51,398 nt of DNA from an uncultured Acidimicrobiales bacterium. Its GTDB lineage: Bacteria; Actinomycetota; Acidimicrobiia; Acidimicrobiales; CADCTF01. Shown one piece after another: positions 1 through 8,517 of the stretch; the stretch's first letter is position 1; every line of letters starts with the position of its first letter. The stretch covers positions 1 through 51,398 of the forward strand of contig CADCTF010000109.1 of the NCBI GenBank assembly GCA_902805655.1, given 5' to 3'. The notes beneath the pieces were generated by a model. The model was not told where the DNA came from. It did no database searches and saw only the letters and a program-made list of their open reading frames with translations. Made by a program: the position numbers and the translations under genes.

Positions 1-1
1 G

Positions 2-736
2 GGCATGGCCAGCCGTCGGGTGGCCCGCGTGGCCCTCGAGCTGGGTGGCAAGAGCGCCAACGTGATCCTCGAGGGCGCCGACCTCGAGCAGGCGGTGAGC
101 GACGGGGTCGGCAAGGCGTTCCTCAACTCGGGCCAGACCTGCTCGGCCCTGACCCGGATGCTCGTGCCCCGCTCCCGGCTGGCCGAGGCCGAGGAGGTGG
201 CCAGGCGCACCGCCGAGGCGCTGACGCCGGGAGATCCGTTTGCCGAGGGCAGCCGACTGGGCCCCGTCGTCTCAGAGGCGCAGTGGGACTCGGTGCAGGG
301 CTACATCGCCCGGGGGGTCGAGGAGGGCGCCAGGCTCGTCACCGGCGGGCCCGGTCGCCCCGACGGCCTGCCGTCGGGCTACTTCGTGAAGCCCACCGTC
401 TTCTCCGAGGTCCGCACCGACATGACCATCGCCCAGGAGGAGATCTTCGGGCCGGTGCTGTCGATCCTTCCCTACGACACCGAGGAAGAGGCGATCGAGA
501 TCGCCAACGACAGCATCTACGGCCTGGCCGGCGCCGTCTGGGCCGGGGACGTGGAGCGGGCCAAGGGCGTCGCCCGCCAGATCCGCACCGGCATGATCGA
601 CATCAACGGCGGTGGCTTCAACCCGCTGGCGCCGTTCGGTGGCTACAAGCAGTCGGGCAAGGGCCGCGAGGCCGGGAAGTTCGGCCTCGAGGAGTTCCTC
701 GAGGTCAAGAGCATGCAGCTCGGTGCCGCCGGCTAG
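2..736 (+). CDS. Aldehyde dehydrogenase family protein, C-terminal part (5' end outside window)
   Basis: This is an NAD(P)-dependent aldehyde dehydrogenase that oxidises an aldehyde to its acid; the substrate cannot be read from the sequence. The reading frame is open to the left edge, so only about 244 C-terminal residues of a protein usually near 480 are present. Visible signatures are [12 protein letters not shown] with the general-base glutamate, NSGQTCSA with the catalytic cysteine about 27 residues later, [10 protein letters not shown], and the C-terminal [14 protein letters not shown] block. It converges on the Rieske gene, with a hairpin between them. The family call is secure; the subfamily is not assigned. 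Confidence 0.93.
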   Translation, partial: GMASRRVARVALELGGKSANVILEGADLEQAVSDGVGKAFLNSGQTCSALTRMLVPRSRLAEAEEVARRTAEALTPGDPFAEGSRLGPVVSEAQWDSVQGYIARGVEEGARLVTGGPGRPDGLPSGYFVKPTVFSEVRTDMTIAQEEIFGPVLSILPYDTEEEAIEIANDSIYGLAGAVWAGDVERAKGVARQIRTGMIDINGGGFNPLAPFGGYKQSGKGREAGKFGLEEFLEVKSMQLGAAG

Positions 737-763
737 CGCCTCGCAGCGGCAGTGAAGGTGGCC

Positions 764-794
764 GGCTCCCGTGCGCCACGAGCGTTCGGGAGCC
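764..794. terminator. Hairpin between convergent genes, probable bidirectional terminator
   Basis: GGCTCCCG at 764-771 is exactly complementary to CGGGAGCC at 787-794, with a 15-base loop. One more C:G pair extends the stem outward. It lies between the stop of the aldehyde dehydrogenase gene and the end of the convergent Rieske gene, which is where a shared terminator would be expected. No T tract follows on either strand, so termination is inferred. Confidence 0.5.
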
Positions 795-819
795 GCCGCC
801 TGCACCCAGCCGACCTGGA

Positions 820-1191
820 TCAGCCCCCGGAGCCCTCGGTGCGGGCCGCAACGTGGGAGTCATCCTCGTGGGCGCCGGGAGTGCCCTCCGGAGCCGTGTA
901 GACGTAGGTCACCATTCCGTCGACCACGCGCACGGGGAGGACGATGGCACGGCTGTCCGCTCGGGCCGGACCCCGGATGCATCGCCCGTCCAAGGCGAAC
1001 TCCGCCTTGTGCCACTTGCAGACGAACTTGTCGTCCTGCCGCTCGAGCGGTCCCCCGAAGTGGGGGCACACGTCTGCGATGGCGCGTGGGCGGCCGTCGA
1101 CGTTGGTGACGAGTACCGGGCGGCCGAACAGGTCGGCCTTGACGGCGCCCGTCTCGGGGACCTGGTCGGCAGCGATAAGCGGGTGTTCCAT
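820..1191 (-). CDS. Small Rieske [2Fe-2S] ferredoxin-type protein
   Basis: The product is a 123-residue single-domain Rieske protein, probably a soluble electron carrier or the ferredoxin part of an oxygenase or reductase system. The cluster ligands are visible as C42-P-H44 and C58-K-W-H61, in CPHFGG and CKWHKAEF. There is no transmembrane segment or signal peptide, and the C-terminal 20 residues are polar and probably disordered. No oxygenase subunit lies beside it; the neighbours are an aldehyde dehydrogenase and a small hypothetical, so its partner is unknown. Start is ATG at 1191. Confidence 0.88.
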   Translation of the reverse strand: MEHPLIAADQVPETGAVKADLFGRPVLVTNVDGRPRAIADVCPHFGGPLERQDDKFVCKWHKAEFALDGRCIRGPARADSRAIVLPVRVVDGMVTYVYTAPEGTPGAHEDDSHVAARTEGSGG

Positions 1192-1238
1192 GTGGTGCCT
1201 TCCGATGGGTGTGCGGCTCTCGCAAGGATGTCCCTAGG

Positions 1239-1252
1239 TGCGTGGTCACGCA
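1239..1252. repeat. Perfect 6-2-6 inverted repeat upstream of the Rieske gene
   Basis: TGCGTG-GT-CACGCA is a perfect palindrome about 50 bases upstream of the Rieske start codon, in the 112-base gap between the two minus-strand genes. It could be an operator for a dimeric regulator. It occurs once, so this is only a suggestion. Confidence 0.3.
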
Positions 1253-1303
1253 ATCGGTGGCGAGCCGTGGAAGGCCGCCGACACGACCTCGACCGCCCTG
1301 CGC

Positions 1304-1654
1304 TCAGGCGTGCGCTGCGCCCTCGTAGACGTCGGCGACCTCAGCCCGCCACACCTCCCATGGGTCGCTCGAGGTCCGGCCCCGAGCGGCCGCAAGCCGG
1401 AAGAAGCCGCCGCCCGGCATGCCGTTGCCTTCCTGCACCACCAAAGCCGACAACAGGCCGCGGTCAGCGTCGTCGGACCGCACCGAGACGGTGCGCAAGA
1501 GCGCAGCCAGGTCGTGCGGGCCACGGTGGTCGAGGTCCGGGGCTTCGAGCGCCTCGCGCAGGCGCTGGTAGGTGATCGTCGATCTGCGCCTCGCCACGGC
1601 CTCCAAGACGGCCGTGGTCGTCGTGACGAGCTCGTCCCACCGGGCGTCGTCCAT
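1304..1654 (-). CDS. Conserved hypothetical protein
   Basis: This 116-residue soluble protein has no function I can name. It starts with helical sequence (DELVTTTTAVLEAVARR), followed by TYQRLREALEAP, which looks like a small winged-helix or helical bundle. A later block (LLSALVVQEGNGMPGGGFF) resembles conserved actinobacterial proteins of unknown role. Codon use is normal for the window, with strong GC bias at third positions. It is divergent from the molybdenum hydroxylase gene with only 26 bases between starts, so the two promoters must overlap. It may share a transcript with the Rieske gene downstream. Confidence 0.72.
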   Translation of the reverse strand: MDDARWDELVTTTTAVLEAVARRRSTITYQRLREALEAPDLDHRGPHDLAALLRTVSVRSDDADRGLLSALVVQEGNGMPGGGFFRLAAARGRTSSDPWEVWRAEVADVYEGAAHA

Positions 1655-1668
1655 CCTGCGACGAACGG

Positions 1669-1674
1669 TACGTT
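1669..1674 (+). promoter_or_regulatory. Candidate -10 element (TACGTT), leaderless start of the molybdenum hydroxylase gene
   Basis: TACGTT ends six bases before the ATG at 1681, and no Shine-Dalgarno sequence lies between. This fits a leaderless transcript. Confidence 0.5.
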
Positions 1675-1680
1675 GACCCG

Positions 1681-3945
1681 ATGGCTGCAGTCACGCACAC
1701 GTTGCTCGGACACGCCGTCCACCGGTCGGAGGACCCCGACCTGCTCACCGGCCGGGCACGGTTCATCGCCGCGCAGGCCCCCGCCGGCGCACTCCGGGTG
1801 GTGTTCGTGCGGTCGCAGGTGGCCCACGGCGAGCTCCGCTCGGTGGACGTCGAGGCCGCGGCGCAGATGCCAGGTGTCCGGGGCATCTGGACGGCGGCCA
1901 CGTTGGCCCTCGAGCCGCAGGGTGACCGGGAGAACCCGGCTCTCCTGAGGCCCGTGCTGGCCGAAGGGCGGGTGCGGTTCGTGGGTGAGGCGGTGGCCGT
2001 CATCGCCGCCGACACCTTGGGTGCGGCGTACGACGCGGCGGATGCGGTGGTCGTCGACGTCGATCCGTTGCCTGCCGTCGTGGGCCCGGTGGAGGCAGCC
2101 GGGCCGGATGTGGCGCTGCTCTTCCCGGAGCACGGCTCGAACGTGGTGGCCGGGGGTCACCACGACCCGGACCCGGCGTTCTTCGACGACGCGGACGTCG
2201 TGGCCCACGTGCGGATGAGCCACCACCGCGTGGCGCCCGTGCCGATGGAGCCCAACGCGTTCGCAGTCGAGCCGACGGCCGACGGCGGGTGGAACGTCTG
2301 GGCCTCCACCCAGTCCGTCTTCGGGGTGCGGGAGGCGGTGGCCAAGGTGCTCGGCGCTGACGCGTCGGCGGTCCGCGTGCGAGCCCCATGGGTGGGCGGT
2401 GGGTTCGGAGCGAAGGGCGGGGTCTACCCCGAGCAGCTGGTGGTGGCGGCCGTGTCCGCCCGCCTCGACCGGCCGGTCGTCTGGGCGGAGACGCGCACCG
2501 AGAACCTCCTGGCCATGACCCACGGCCGGGCGCAGGTGCACGACGTCGAGATCGGTGCCACCCGAGACGGCCGGTTCACCGGGCTGCGGGTGCTCGGGTG
2601 GGCCGACGTCGGTGCGTATCCCGGGCGTGGGATGTTCATCCCCATGGTGACCCGGCGGATGAGCTCAGGGGTGTACCGGTTCCCGAAGGTGGACTTCTCG
2701 GCCGTGACGGTGGTGACCACCACGACGCCGACCGGGCCGTACCGGGGCGCGGGTCGGCCTGAGGCGGCGGCACTGGTGGAGCGCGCCGTGGACGCGCTCG
2801 CGGATGAGCTCGGCATGGACCCGGTCGAGCTGCGGCGTCGCAACTTCCCCGATCCGTCGGAGTTCCCGTTCACCACCGCCACCGGCGCCACCTACGACAG
2901 CGGCGACTACGCCGCGTCGCTCGACGCGGCGCTGGCGCTGGCCGACTACGAGGGCCTGCGTGCCGACCAGCAGCGCCGGCGGCAGGATCCGATGGCCGCG
3001 CTGCTGGGGATCGGTGTGGCCACCTACGTCGAGACCTCGGGCGGCGGCCAGGAGATGGGCTCCGTGCGCGTGCTGACCGACGGCACGGTCGAGGTCGTCA
3101 CCGGCAGCGTCGCCAACGGCCAGGGCCACCAGACCACGTGGGCGCAGATCGCCGCCAGCGTCCTCGGCGTGCCGTTGGAGGTCGTGCGGGTGGTGGCGTC
3201 GGACACCGGGCTCGTCGACCATGGTGTCGGCAGCTTCGGCTCGAGGTCGCTGCAGCTGGGGGGTTCGGCCGTGCACGAGGCCGCCTCTGTGGTGGTCGAC
3301 CAGGCACGCCGGTTGGCCGCCGATCTGCTCGAAGCCGCTCCCGAGGACATCGTCGTGGCCGACGGCGGCCTGGCGGTGGCCGGAGTACCGGCATCGGGAA
3401 GGTCCTGGGCCGAGCTCGCGTCGGTGGCGGAGTCGAGGGCGGAGCTCCTGGCGCACTCCCTCGACTTCGGCCGTGGTGGCTCGTTCCCCTCCGGGTGCCA
3501 CGTGGCCGTCGTCGAGATCGACCGCCAGACCGGCAAGGTCGAGCTGCGCGACATGGTGGCGGTGGATGACTGCGGTGTCGTGATCAACCCGCTCCTGGCC
3601 GAGGGCCAGGTGCACGGTGGGCTGGCCCAGGGCATCGCCCAGATGCTCCTGGAGGAGGTCCGCTTCGACGCCGACGGCAACCCGCTGACCTCGACGCTCG
3701 TGGACTACGGCATCCCCTCGGCGGCCGACCTCCCGTCGTTCACCACCGCGCACACGGTCACGCCGTCACCCAACAACCCGCTCGGAGCGAAGGGCATCGG
3801 CGAGTCGGGCACCACCGGGTCCATCGCCGCCGTCTGGAACGCAGTGGTGGATGCCCTCGAACCCTTCGGGGTGCGGCACCTCGACGGGCCGTTCACCGCC
3901 GAGACCGTCTGGCGAGCCATGCAGGGGCAGACCGGATCCTCTTAG
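1681..3945 (+). CDS. Xanthine dehydrogenase/CO dehydrogenase-family molybdopterin-binding subunit (orphan)
   Basis: This is the 754-residue large, Mo-cofactor-binding subunit of a molybdenum hydroxylase. The N-terminal a/b-hammerhead domain covers about residues 15-130. The Mo-binding part carries VGGGFGAKGG near 238, PYRGAGRPEA near 352 and a C-terminal GAKGIGESGTTG block with the presumed catalytic glutamate. True aerobic CO dehydrogenase (form I CoxL) has AYxCSFR at the active-site loop; here it is PYRGAGR, close to the form II type, so CO oxidation should not be assumed. The FAD and 2Fe-2S subunits that normally accompany it are not adjacent. It converges on the penicillin-binding protein gene with nine bases between stops. 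Substrate unknown. Confidence 0.9.
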   Translation: MAAVTHTLLGHAVHRSEDPDLLTGRARFIAAQAPAGALRVVFVRSQVAHGELRSVDVEAAAQMPGVRGIWTAATLALEPQGDRENPALLRPVLAEGRVRFVGEAVAVIAADTLGAAYDAADAVVVDVDPLPAVVGPVEAAGPDVALLFPEHGSNVVAGGHHDPDPAFFDDADVVAHVRMSHHRVAPVPMEPNAFAVEPTADGGWNVWASTQSVFGVREAVAKVLGADASAVRVRAPWVGGGFGAKGGVYPEQLVVAAVSARLDRPVVWAETRTENLLAMTHGRAQVHDVEIGATRDGRFTGLRVLGWADVGAYPGRGMFIPMVTRRMSSGVYRFPKVDFSAVTVVTTTTPTGPYRGAGRPEAAALVERAVDALADELGMDPVELRRRNFPDPSEFPFTTATGATYDSGDYAASLDAALALADYEGLRADQQRRRQDPMAALLGIGVATYVETSGGGQEMGSVRVLTDGTVEVVTGSVANGQGHQTTWAQIAASVLGVPLEVVRVVASDTGLVDHGVGSFGSRSLQLGGSAVHEAASVVVDQARRLAADLLEAAPEDIVVADGGLAVAGVPASGRSWAELASVAESRAELLAHSLDFGRGGSFPSGCHVAVVEIDRQTGKVELRDMVAVDDCGVVINPLLAEGQVHGGLAQGIAQMLLEEVRFDADGNPLTSTLVDYGIPSAADLPSFTTAHTVTPSPNNPLGAKGIGESGTTGSIAAVWNAVVDALEPFGVRHLDGPFTAETVWRAMQGQTGSS

Positions 3946-3954
3946 CCCTTGCGG

Positions 3955-6141
3955 TCAGGGTGTGCCGACGGTCGCCGGCTGGGCTCCGCCGCTGGCCGAG
4001 CCGGCCCGCACCGTGGTGGTCGTGGACGACCGCACCGTGGTCGTGGTGGTCGTCGTCGACTGGGGTGTCGTCGTGGTGCTCGGCCGGGTGGTCGTCGTCG
4101 TCGACGTCGGGGCGGTCGTGGACGTGGTGGTCGTCGAAGGCGCCGTGGTCGTCGATGACGTCGGCGGGGGCGGCGGCGACGTCGTGGTGGTCGGCGCGAT
4201 GCCGAGCGCATCCGGCGAGGCGGTGAAGAGCGGCTGCACGGGCATGCCCTCGTGTGCCCGGCGCATCACGTCGGCGAAGATCTGGGTGGGGAACGAGCCC
4301 CCGGTGACGGCGCGACCCCGGACGTTGTTCATGGGCTTGCTGGCATCGGGGAAGCCGATCCAGACGGCGGTGGCCAGCTGGGGCGTGTAGCCGACGAACC
4401 AGGCGTCGATGTTGTTCTGGGTCGTGCCGGTCTTCCCGGCCACTGGCCGTTCGATCGTGGCTCCGCGGCCGGTGCCCTCTCTCACCACGCCCTGCAGCGG
4501 GTTGTTGAGCACGCCGACCTCCTCCGGCTTGAAGACGGGGCGAGCCTCGACCTTGTGCTCGTAGACCACCCGTCCGTCAGCAGCCTTGATGCGAGCGATG
4601 GAGTACGGCTCGGCGTAGACGCCTCGGGCCGCGAACGTCGCAAACGACGACGCCATGTCCAGCGCGTTCACCCCGGCTCCGAGGCTGCCGAGGAAGACCG
4701 CCCCCTTCGCCGCGTCTGCGTTGACGGCATCGTCCGGGACGCCGGCCCCGACGGCCGTGCGCTCGACGTCAGGCACACCGACGGCGCAGCCGAGCTCGAC
4801 GAAGACGACGTTGACGGACTTGACCATCGCCTCGTCGACGTTGATCTCCCCGCCGGCATCCTCGCCGGCGTAGTTGTTCACCGGCTGGCCGTAGCAGGGG
4901 ATCTCCCGGCCCGACGTGCCGTCATAGCGGTTGCGGGGGTCGATGCCCTTCCGAAGGGCAGAGAGGTAGACGAAGGGCTTGAACGACGAGCCGGCGTCAC
5001 GTCCGCCGAGGCTCGACATGTCGAACTGCGTGGTGGCGAAGTCGAGCCCACCGAACAACGTGCGGATGGCGCCGTCACCCGGCTGGATCACTGCGATCGC
5101 CGTGACCGGATCCTCCGGGGCACCGAGGCGCTCCTGCACCGAGCGGGTGGCGGCGTCGAAGGTCTTGGGGTCGAGCGTGGTCTCGATGGTGTAGCCGCCG
5201 GTGAAGAGCTGGGTCGACCGCGACTCCTCGTCGGTGCCCAGCGCGTCCAGCGTGCGGGCCTCGCGCTTCACGTACTCGAGGAAGTGGGGCGTCCTCGACG
5301 AGTCCGGCGGGCGGGGGGGCACCAGCTCGAGCGGCCGTGACTTGGCCTGGTCATGAGCGGCCGCGTCGAGCCATCCCTGGTCGAGCATCTCGGCGAGCAC
5401 CTGGTCCCGCCGCTCGGTCATGCGCCCCGGGTCCTTGCGGGGGTTGAGGCCCTCAGGCGAGCGGATCTTGCCGGCGAGGACGGCGGCCTGGTCGGGGGTG
5501 AGCTGGTCCGCGGTCACCCCGAACATGGTCTGGGCGGCGGCGTTGATGCCGTAGGCACCCTCGCCGAAGTAGATCTGGTTCAGGTACCGCTCGAGGATCT
5601 CGTCCTTCGTGTACTTCTTCTCGAGCCGGCTGGCGTAGAGCACCTCCTTGAGCTTCCGCATCAGGGTGCGCTCGCGAGCCGTGTAGTTGATCTTGGCGAC
5701 CTGCTGCGTGATCGTGCTGCCGCCCTGGATGCGGCCTTGGGCGCTGCGGACCATGGCCCGGAAGAGGCCGGTCGGGTTGATGCCACTGTGCTCGTAGAAG
5801 GCGGTGTCCTCCGCGGCCAGCACGGCCTGCTTGACGTGCGCGGGCAGCGCCTCGACCTCGATGGGCTCCCGGCGCTCGCTCTTGTCCAGCTCGGCCAGCA
5901 CGCTGCCGTCGGCGGCCAGCACCCTGCTCGTCTCCGGCAGCTTGGAGAGGTCGGCGATGGGGGGCGCCAGCGGGCTGGCCACGAACAGGATGACCTTGCT
6001 GGCCCCGAGGGCGGCTGCGTTGCGGAGCGGGGGCACGACGCCCACGACGACCAAGACCAACAGGAAGCCGCCGGTGATGCGCAACCAAGGCAGGGAGCGC
6101 AGGCGATCGAAGCGCCGCGCCGGTTCAGAAGTGTCAGGCAT
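3955..6141 (-). CDS. Class A penicillin-binding protein (bifunctional glycosyltransferase/transpeptidase)
   Basis: This enzyme polymerises and cross-links peptidoglycan at the outer face of the membrane. The 728-residue protein has a short cytoplasmic N-terminus, one membrane segment (about 21-38) and a GT51 domain with EDTAFYEH (catalytic E111), GGSTITQQVAK (140-150) and RYLNQIYFGEGAYG. The transpeptidase domain follows, with S385-S-F-K388, S442-V-N444 and K570-T-G-T-T. The last ~75 residues are a Thr/Ser/Pro tail. The start ATG overlaps the end of the ECF S-component gene by eight bases, so it is probably the last gene of that transcript, unusual company for a wall synthase. Family assignment is firm. 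Confidence 0.95.
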   Translation of the reverse strand: MPDTSEPARRFDRLRSLPWLRITGGFLLVLVVVGVVPPLRNAAALGASKVILFVASPLAPPIADLSKLPETSRVLAADGSVLAELDKSERREPIEVEALPAHVKQAVLAAEDTAFYEHSGINPTGLFRAMVRSAQGRIQGGSTITQQVAKINYTARERTLMRKLKEVLYASRLEKKYTKDEILERYLNQIYFGEGAYGINAAAQTMFGVTADQLTPDQAAVLAGKIRSPEGLNPRKDPGRMTERRDQVLAEMLDQGWLDAAAHDQAKSRPLELVPPRPPDSSRTPHFLEYVKREARTLDALGTDEESRSTQLFTGGYTIETTLDPKTFDAATRSVQERLGAPEDPVTAIAVIQPGDGAIRTLFGGLDFATTQFDMSSLGGRDAGSSFKPFVYLSALRKGIDPRNRYDGTSGREIPCYGQPVNNYAGEDAGGEINVDEAMVKSVNVVFVELGCAVGVPDVERTAVGAGVPDDAVNADAAKGAVFLGSLGAGVNALDMASSFATFAARGVYAEPYSIARIKAADGRVVYEHKVEARPVFKPEEVGVLNNPLQGVVREGTGRGATIERPVAGKTGTTQNNIDAWFVGYTPQLATAVWIGFPDASKPMNNVRGRAVTGGSFPTQIFADVMRRAHEGMPVQPLFTASPDALGIAPTTTTSPPPPPTSSTTTAPSTTTTSTTAPTSTTTTTRPSTTTTPQSTTTTTTTVRSSTTTTVRAGSASGGAQPATVGTP
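3990..4191 (-). repeat. Low-complexity Thr/Ser-coding tract in the penicillin-binding protein gene
   Basis: About 200 bases of near-repeats built from GTCGTC/GTGGTC units (plus-strand view) encode runs of Thr with Ser and Pro at the C-terminus of the penicillin-binding protein, after the transpeptidase domain. Such tails are outside the membrane and may span or contact the wall. The tract is prone to length changes by slippage. Confidence 0.85.
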
Positions 6142-6958
6142 CGTGATCAGGTTGTAACACTGGTCGGCTCAGGTGAAACACGTTCAGCTCGACCACCGGA
6201 TCCAACCGGCCGGCAAAGCGCCGCATGCTCGGGAGCAGCAGGTGCCCGGTCGCCACGACCAGGGCTGCGTTGGCCAGGGCGCCGGCCGCATCCCAGCCGA
6301 AGGAGGTCAGGAGGTAGAAGGCCCGGTAGTGGCTCAAGGTGGTCGCCAGGTCGAGCCCCGGCCGCCACGCCAGCTCACCGTCACCGACGGCGAAGGGCCA
6401 GAACCACAGGTTCATGATGGCGCCGTACAGGAAGCCCCAGATCCAGGCGTAGACGGCCAGAGCAGCGACTTCCGTCCGCCGTCCGAGCCGTCGGGTGACC
6501 AGCCCGACGAAGCCGGCGCCGCCACCCATCCACGCCAGGGCCAGCATCTGGAAGGGCAGCCACGGACCGATCCCACCGGTGATGACGGCCGAGGTGGCCA
6601 TGGCGGAGAGGCCGAGGAGCAGGCCGAACCGAGGCCCGAAGGCTGCGCCGGCCAGCACGACCAGGAAGAAGATGCCCGAGCCACCGCCGGGAAGGTCGAG
6701 GAGGCGCAGCAGCCCCGAGCTGGCGGCCAGCACGCCGAGAAGGGCGACCGTCGCACCGTTCATGGTGCGGCGGCGCACCTCGAGGGCGACAGCGCCCACG
6801 GCCAGGGCCCCCACGGCTGCGGCCACGAGCGGAGCGTCACCCGCATGGCTGCCGTCGCCCAGGGCATCCTCCGGCAGCCAGAACGGATAGATGAACGCGA
6901 CCACGCCCAGAAAGATCATCAGCACGTAGACGAGGGTCGGTCGCGCGTTCGACATCAT
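6134..6958 (-). CDS. ECF transporter S component (predicted vitamin B12/corrinoid substrate)
   Basis: This 274-residue integral membrane protein has about six hydrophobic segments, starting with PTLVYVLMIFLGVVAFIYPF and ending with helices around residues 190-245. The glycine-rich middle (LVVLAGAAFGPRFGLLLG) and position directly after the T and A genes fit the substrate-binding S component of an energy-coupling factor transporter. The cobalamin prediction rests on context only: the divergent operon has a cobalamin riboswitch and encodes transcobalamin-like proteins. The start overlaps the end of the ATPase gene (ATGA), and its end overlaps the penicillin-binding protein start by eight bases. 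Another corrinoid precursor or vitamin remains possible. Confidence 0.75.
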   Translation of the reverse strand: MMSNARPTLVYVLMIFLGVVAFIYPFWLPEDALGDGSHAGDAPLVAAAVGALAVGAVALEVRRRTMNGATVALLGVLAASSGLLRLLDLPGGGSGIFFLVVLAGAAFGPRFGLLLGLSAMATSAVITGGIGPWLPFQMLALAWMGGGAGFVGLVTRRLGRRTEVAALAVYAWIWGFLYGAIMNLWFWPFAVGDGELAWRPGLDLATTLSHYRAFYLLTSFGWDAAGALANAALVVATGHLLLPSMRRFAGRLDPVVELNVFHLSRPVLQPDHDA

Positions 6959-8517
6959 GAGCGGAGCACGGCCGCGCTCGCGACCTCCTCCAACGTCAGG
7001 AACGGAGGCAGGACGCGCAGCACCTGCGGGGCGAAGAGGGAACCGGCGAGCACCTCGCGTGCCGGACCGGAGGCCACCACGTCACCGTCCCCGAGGACGA
7101 CCACCCGCGAGGCAGCACGGGCCGCCAGCTCGACGTCGTGGGTGGCGAGCACCACCGCGCCACCGGCCCTTGCGTGCTCCGCGATGGCCGTCTCCAGGGC
7201 CTGGCGGGACGGCGCGTCCATCCCTCTGGTCGTCTCGTCGAGCAGCAGCACTGCGGCGCCGCCCACGGCCACAGCCGCCACGGCCACCCGCTGACGTTCA
7301 CCGCCCGACAGGGTGCGGGGGTGGCGGTGGGCCAGGTCTTCCAGGCGCAGCGCCCGCAGCCAGTGATCGACCTGGTGGGCGTCGGGCCGGCCGATGAGCC
7401 GCAGGGTCTGCTCGAGCTCCCGTCGGACGGTGGGGGCGAAGAGCAGCGCGTTCGGGTCCTGGGGCACGTAGGCCACCGGGCCGGCTCGGTGCACCGAGCC
7501 ACGACCGACCGAGATCACGCCGGCGAGGGCGCGGAGCAGCGTGGTCTTGCCGGCGCCGTTGCGGCCCAGCAACGCAACCACCTCCCCTTCGCGGACGGTG
7601 AGCGCGACGTCGCGCAGCACCACCGATCCGCCCAGCTCGACCCGGACGCCGGTGCAGGACACGAGCGGGTCGCCACCCGAGGCCGAGCGGGCCGCCGGCT
7701 CGGGCCATCCGGCTCGATCCTCTCGTCGAGCGTGGCGCTGCGCCTCCCGCACCGTGAGCGGCGGCGGCTGCCAGCCGAGCAGTCGCCCGAGCCGGGTGAC
7801 GGTCGCGGCCCCGGGGTAGTCGGCCAGCACGTCGGCGGGTGAGCCCGCGGACGCGACCCTGCCGGCCTCGAGCAGGACGGCGGCGTGAGCCACAGGCGCC
7901 GCCCGTTCGAGCCGATGCTCCGCCAGGAGCACCGTCGTGCCGAGGTCGGCGTTGAGGCGGGCCACGGCACCGAGCACGTCCTCCGCACCCTGGGGGTCGA
8001 GCTGCGACGTCGGCTCGTCGAGCACCAGCACGGAGGGCCCGACGACGAGCGCGCCGGCGATGGCGCACCGCTGGCGCTCGCCGCCCGACAGCGACGCCGG
8101 CGAACGGTGCCGGAGGCGGGCGATGTCGAGGGCGTCGAGCACCTCCTCGATGCGTCGCCGCATGGTCGCCGGGTCTACGCCGAGGTTCTCCAACCCGAAG
8201 GCGAGGTCGGCCTCCACCTGGTCGGTGACGAAGTGCGCCTCTGGATCCTGGTGGACGAAGCCCACCACGTCGGCCAGCTGGCGCGGGAGGTGCAGGCGGG
8301 TCGATCGCCCACCGACCACCACGTCACCCGAGAAGCGACCACCGGTCGAGTGCGGCACGAGCCCGTTGGCGGCGCGGAGCAGCGTGCTCTTCCCGCTGCC
8401 GGACGAGCCGACCACGAGGAGGACGTCTCCTTGCTCCACCCGCAGGTCGACCCCGTCGAGCACGGGGGCGCCGCCGGGATAGGCGAAGGCCACGCCGGAG
8501 TAGGTGAGAGCCGTCAT
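6955..8517 (-). CDS. ECF transporter ATPase with two fused ABC domains
   Basis: The product is a 520-residue cytoplasmic energiser with both ATPase domains in one chain, so no second A gene is needed. Domain 1 has Walker A GSSGSGKST (near 37-44), signature LSGGERQRCAIAG and Walker B VLVLDEPTSQLDP. Domain 2 has LLGRNGAGKTT, LSGGERQRVAVAA and LLLDETTRGMD, with Thr replacing the usual Pro after the catalytic Glu. The frame is open further upstream, but ATG at 8517 is chosen because it begins the ABC domain exactly (MTALTYSGVAFAYPGG) and overlaps the T-gene stop as ATGA. The upstream extension is only the wrong frame of the T gene. Confidence 0.93.
   Translation of the reverse strand: MTALTYSGVAFAYPGGAPVLDGVDLRVEQGDVLLVVGSSGSGKSTLLRAANGLVPHSTGGRFSGDVVVGGRSTRLHLPRQLADVVGFVHQDPEAHFVTDQVEADLAFGLENLGVDPATMRRRIEEVLDALDIARLRHRSPASLSGGERQRCAIAGALVVGPSVLVLDEPTSQLDPQGAEDVLGAVARLNADLGTTVLLAEHRLERAAPVAHAAVLLEAGRVASAGSPADVLADYPGAATVTRLGRLLGWQPPPLTVREAQRHARREDRAGWPEPAARSASGGDPLVSCTGVRVELGGSVVLRDVALTVREGEVVALLGRNGAGKTTLLRALAGVISVGRGSVHRAGPVAYVPQDPNALLFAPTVRRELEQTLRLIGRPDAHQVDHWLRALRLEDLAHRHPRTLSGGERQRVAVAAVAVGGAAVLLLDETTRGMDAPSRQALETAIAEHARAGGAVVLATHDVELAARAASRVVVLGDGDVVASGPAREVLAGSLFAPQVLRVLPPFLTLEEVASAAVLRS

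Noticed and set aside
1681-3945. Aerobic CO dehydrogenase large subunit (form I)
   Set aside because: The AYxCSFR loop with the Cu-binding cysteine is absent; the loop reads PYRGAGR and the other two subunits are missing.
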